Origin: Cladopsammia gracilis | Taxonomy: Eukaryota; Cnidaria; Anthozoa; Scleractinia; Dendrophylliidae | Length of the DNA stretch: 64,000 nucleotides | Reading direction: 5' to 3' | Assembly (NCBI GenBank): GCA_022457155.1 | Contig: JAJGOT010000211.1 | Span: forward strand, 418,001-482,000 | Part shown: positions 63,691 to 64,000 of the stretch, piece by piece | Position numbering within the stretch: position 1 is the stretch's first letter | Layout: the number at the start of each line of letters is the position of its first letter | The notes under the pieces: model-generated | Told to the model about the DNA's origin: nothing | Databases searched by the model: none | What the model saw: only the letters and a program-made list of their open reading frames with translations | Made by a program: the position numbers and the translations under genes

Positions 63691-64000
63691 ATTACTCATA
63701 CGCGAAGCGGCATGAGGTAAGGTTTCTGCTCCGTTTTTCTTGTTATTATTTTTATTATTATTACTCATGCGCGTAGCGGCATGAGTTATAAAATGGGCTC
63801 TGTTTTTCTTTTTTTTATTATTATTATTTTTTTTTTTTTGGTGTCACGATTTTGCATGCAAATTTATGCACGCATATTTTAAATTGGCACTTCCGGTTCA
63901 TAGACTTCTTGTTTAGTGACTTCCGGCTACTCCCACTTCCGGTAAAACAGCGTTACTGAAGTATCACGACAGCATCTCCTACAACCCTACTTACATTACT
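63691..64000. other. repeat-like tail, no gene
   Basis: Two CATGCGCGTAGCGGCATGAG-type words at about 63694 and 63768, and TTATTATTATT runs. No gene seen. Confidence 0.6.

Overview
The window is eukaryotic and most likely from an anthozoan cnidarian, probably a reef-building coral. It is AT-rich, its genes are split by GT-AG introns, and it carries animal-specific genes (a PBAF-complex PHD-finger subunit, a goosecoid-type homeobox gene, a Golgi sulfotransferase and a WAP-domain secreted protein). Most of the rest is short non-autonomous DNA transposons, tandem repeats and retroelement fragments. The taxon is inferred from gene content and repeat style, not from a search.

Layout. (1) 3254-21181, minus strand: a PHF10/BAF45a-like gene with twelve coding exons; the last exon, which should finish the second PHD finger, is not in the window. 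Its introns hold a 29-copy 63-bp minisatellite that starts at a splice donor, a head-to-head Penelope-like (PLE) inverted dimer, a drifting pentanucleotide array, transposon-borne 88-bp tandem repeats and two inverted copies of one ~430-bp element around exons 4 and 5. (2) 21.2-24.0 kb: intergenic, several inverted-repeat elements and the 3' end of a LINE. (3) 24014-25252, minus: a single-exon carbohydrate sulfotransferase. (4) 25.3-34.1 kb: mostly non-coding, with a near-perfect 274-bp palindrome and 106-bp tandem repeats. (5) 34121-40184, plus: a goosecoid-like gene with an eh1 motif and a K50 homeodomain split by an intron at homeodomain position 46/47. (6) 40.2-55.4 kb: no convincing gene, many inverted-repeat elements and satellites. 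(7) 55445-60931 and onward, plus: a secreted WAP-domain gene whose second intron carries a 2.4-kb transposon with a second transposon nested inside it. (8) 61-64 kb: repeats and degraded transposon coding sequence.

The genes do not form an operon or shared pathway. They are separate loci: chromatin remodelling, glycan sulfation, transcriptional repression in development, and a secreted protein with a disulfide-core domain.

The best lead for something undescribed is a group of insertions with 8-9-bp target-site duplications and TIRs starting TAGCC or TAACC, from 36 bp to 2400 bp. Next are the two head-to-head PLE 3'-end dimers with hammerhead-like cores, and a satellite that sits between the terminal inverted repeats of a transposon.
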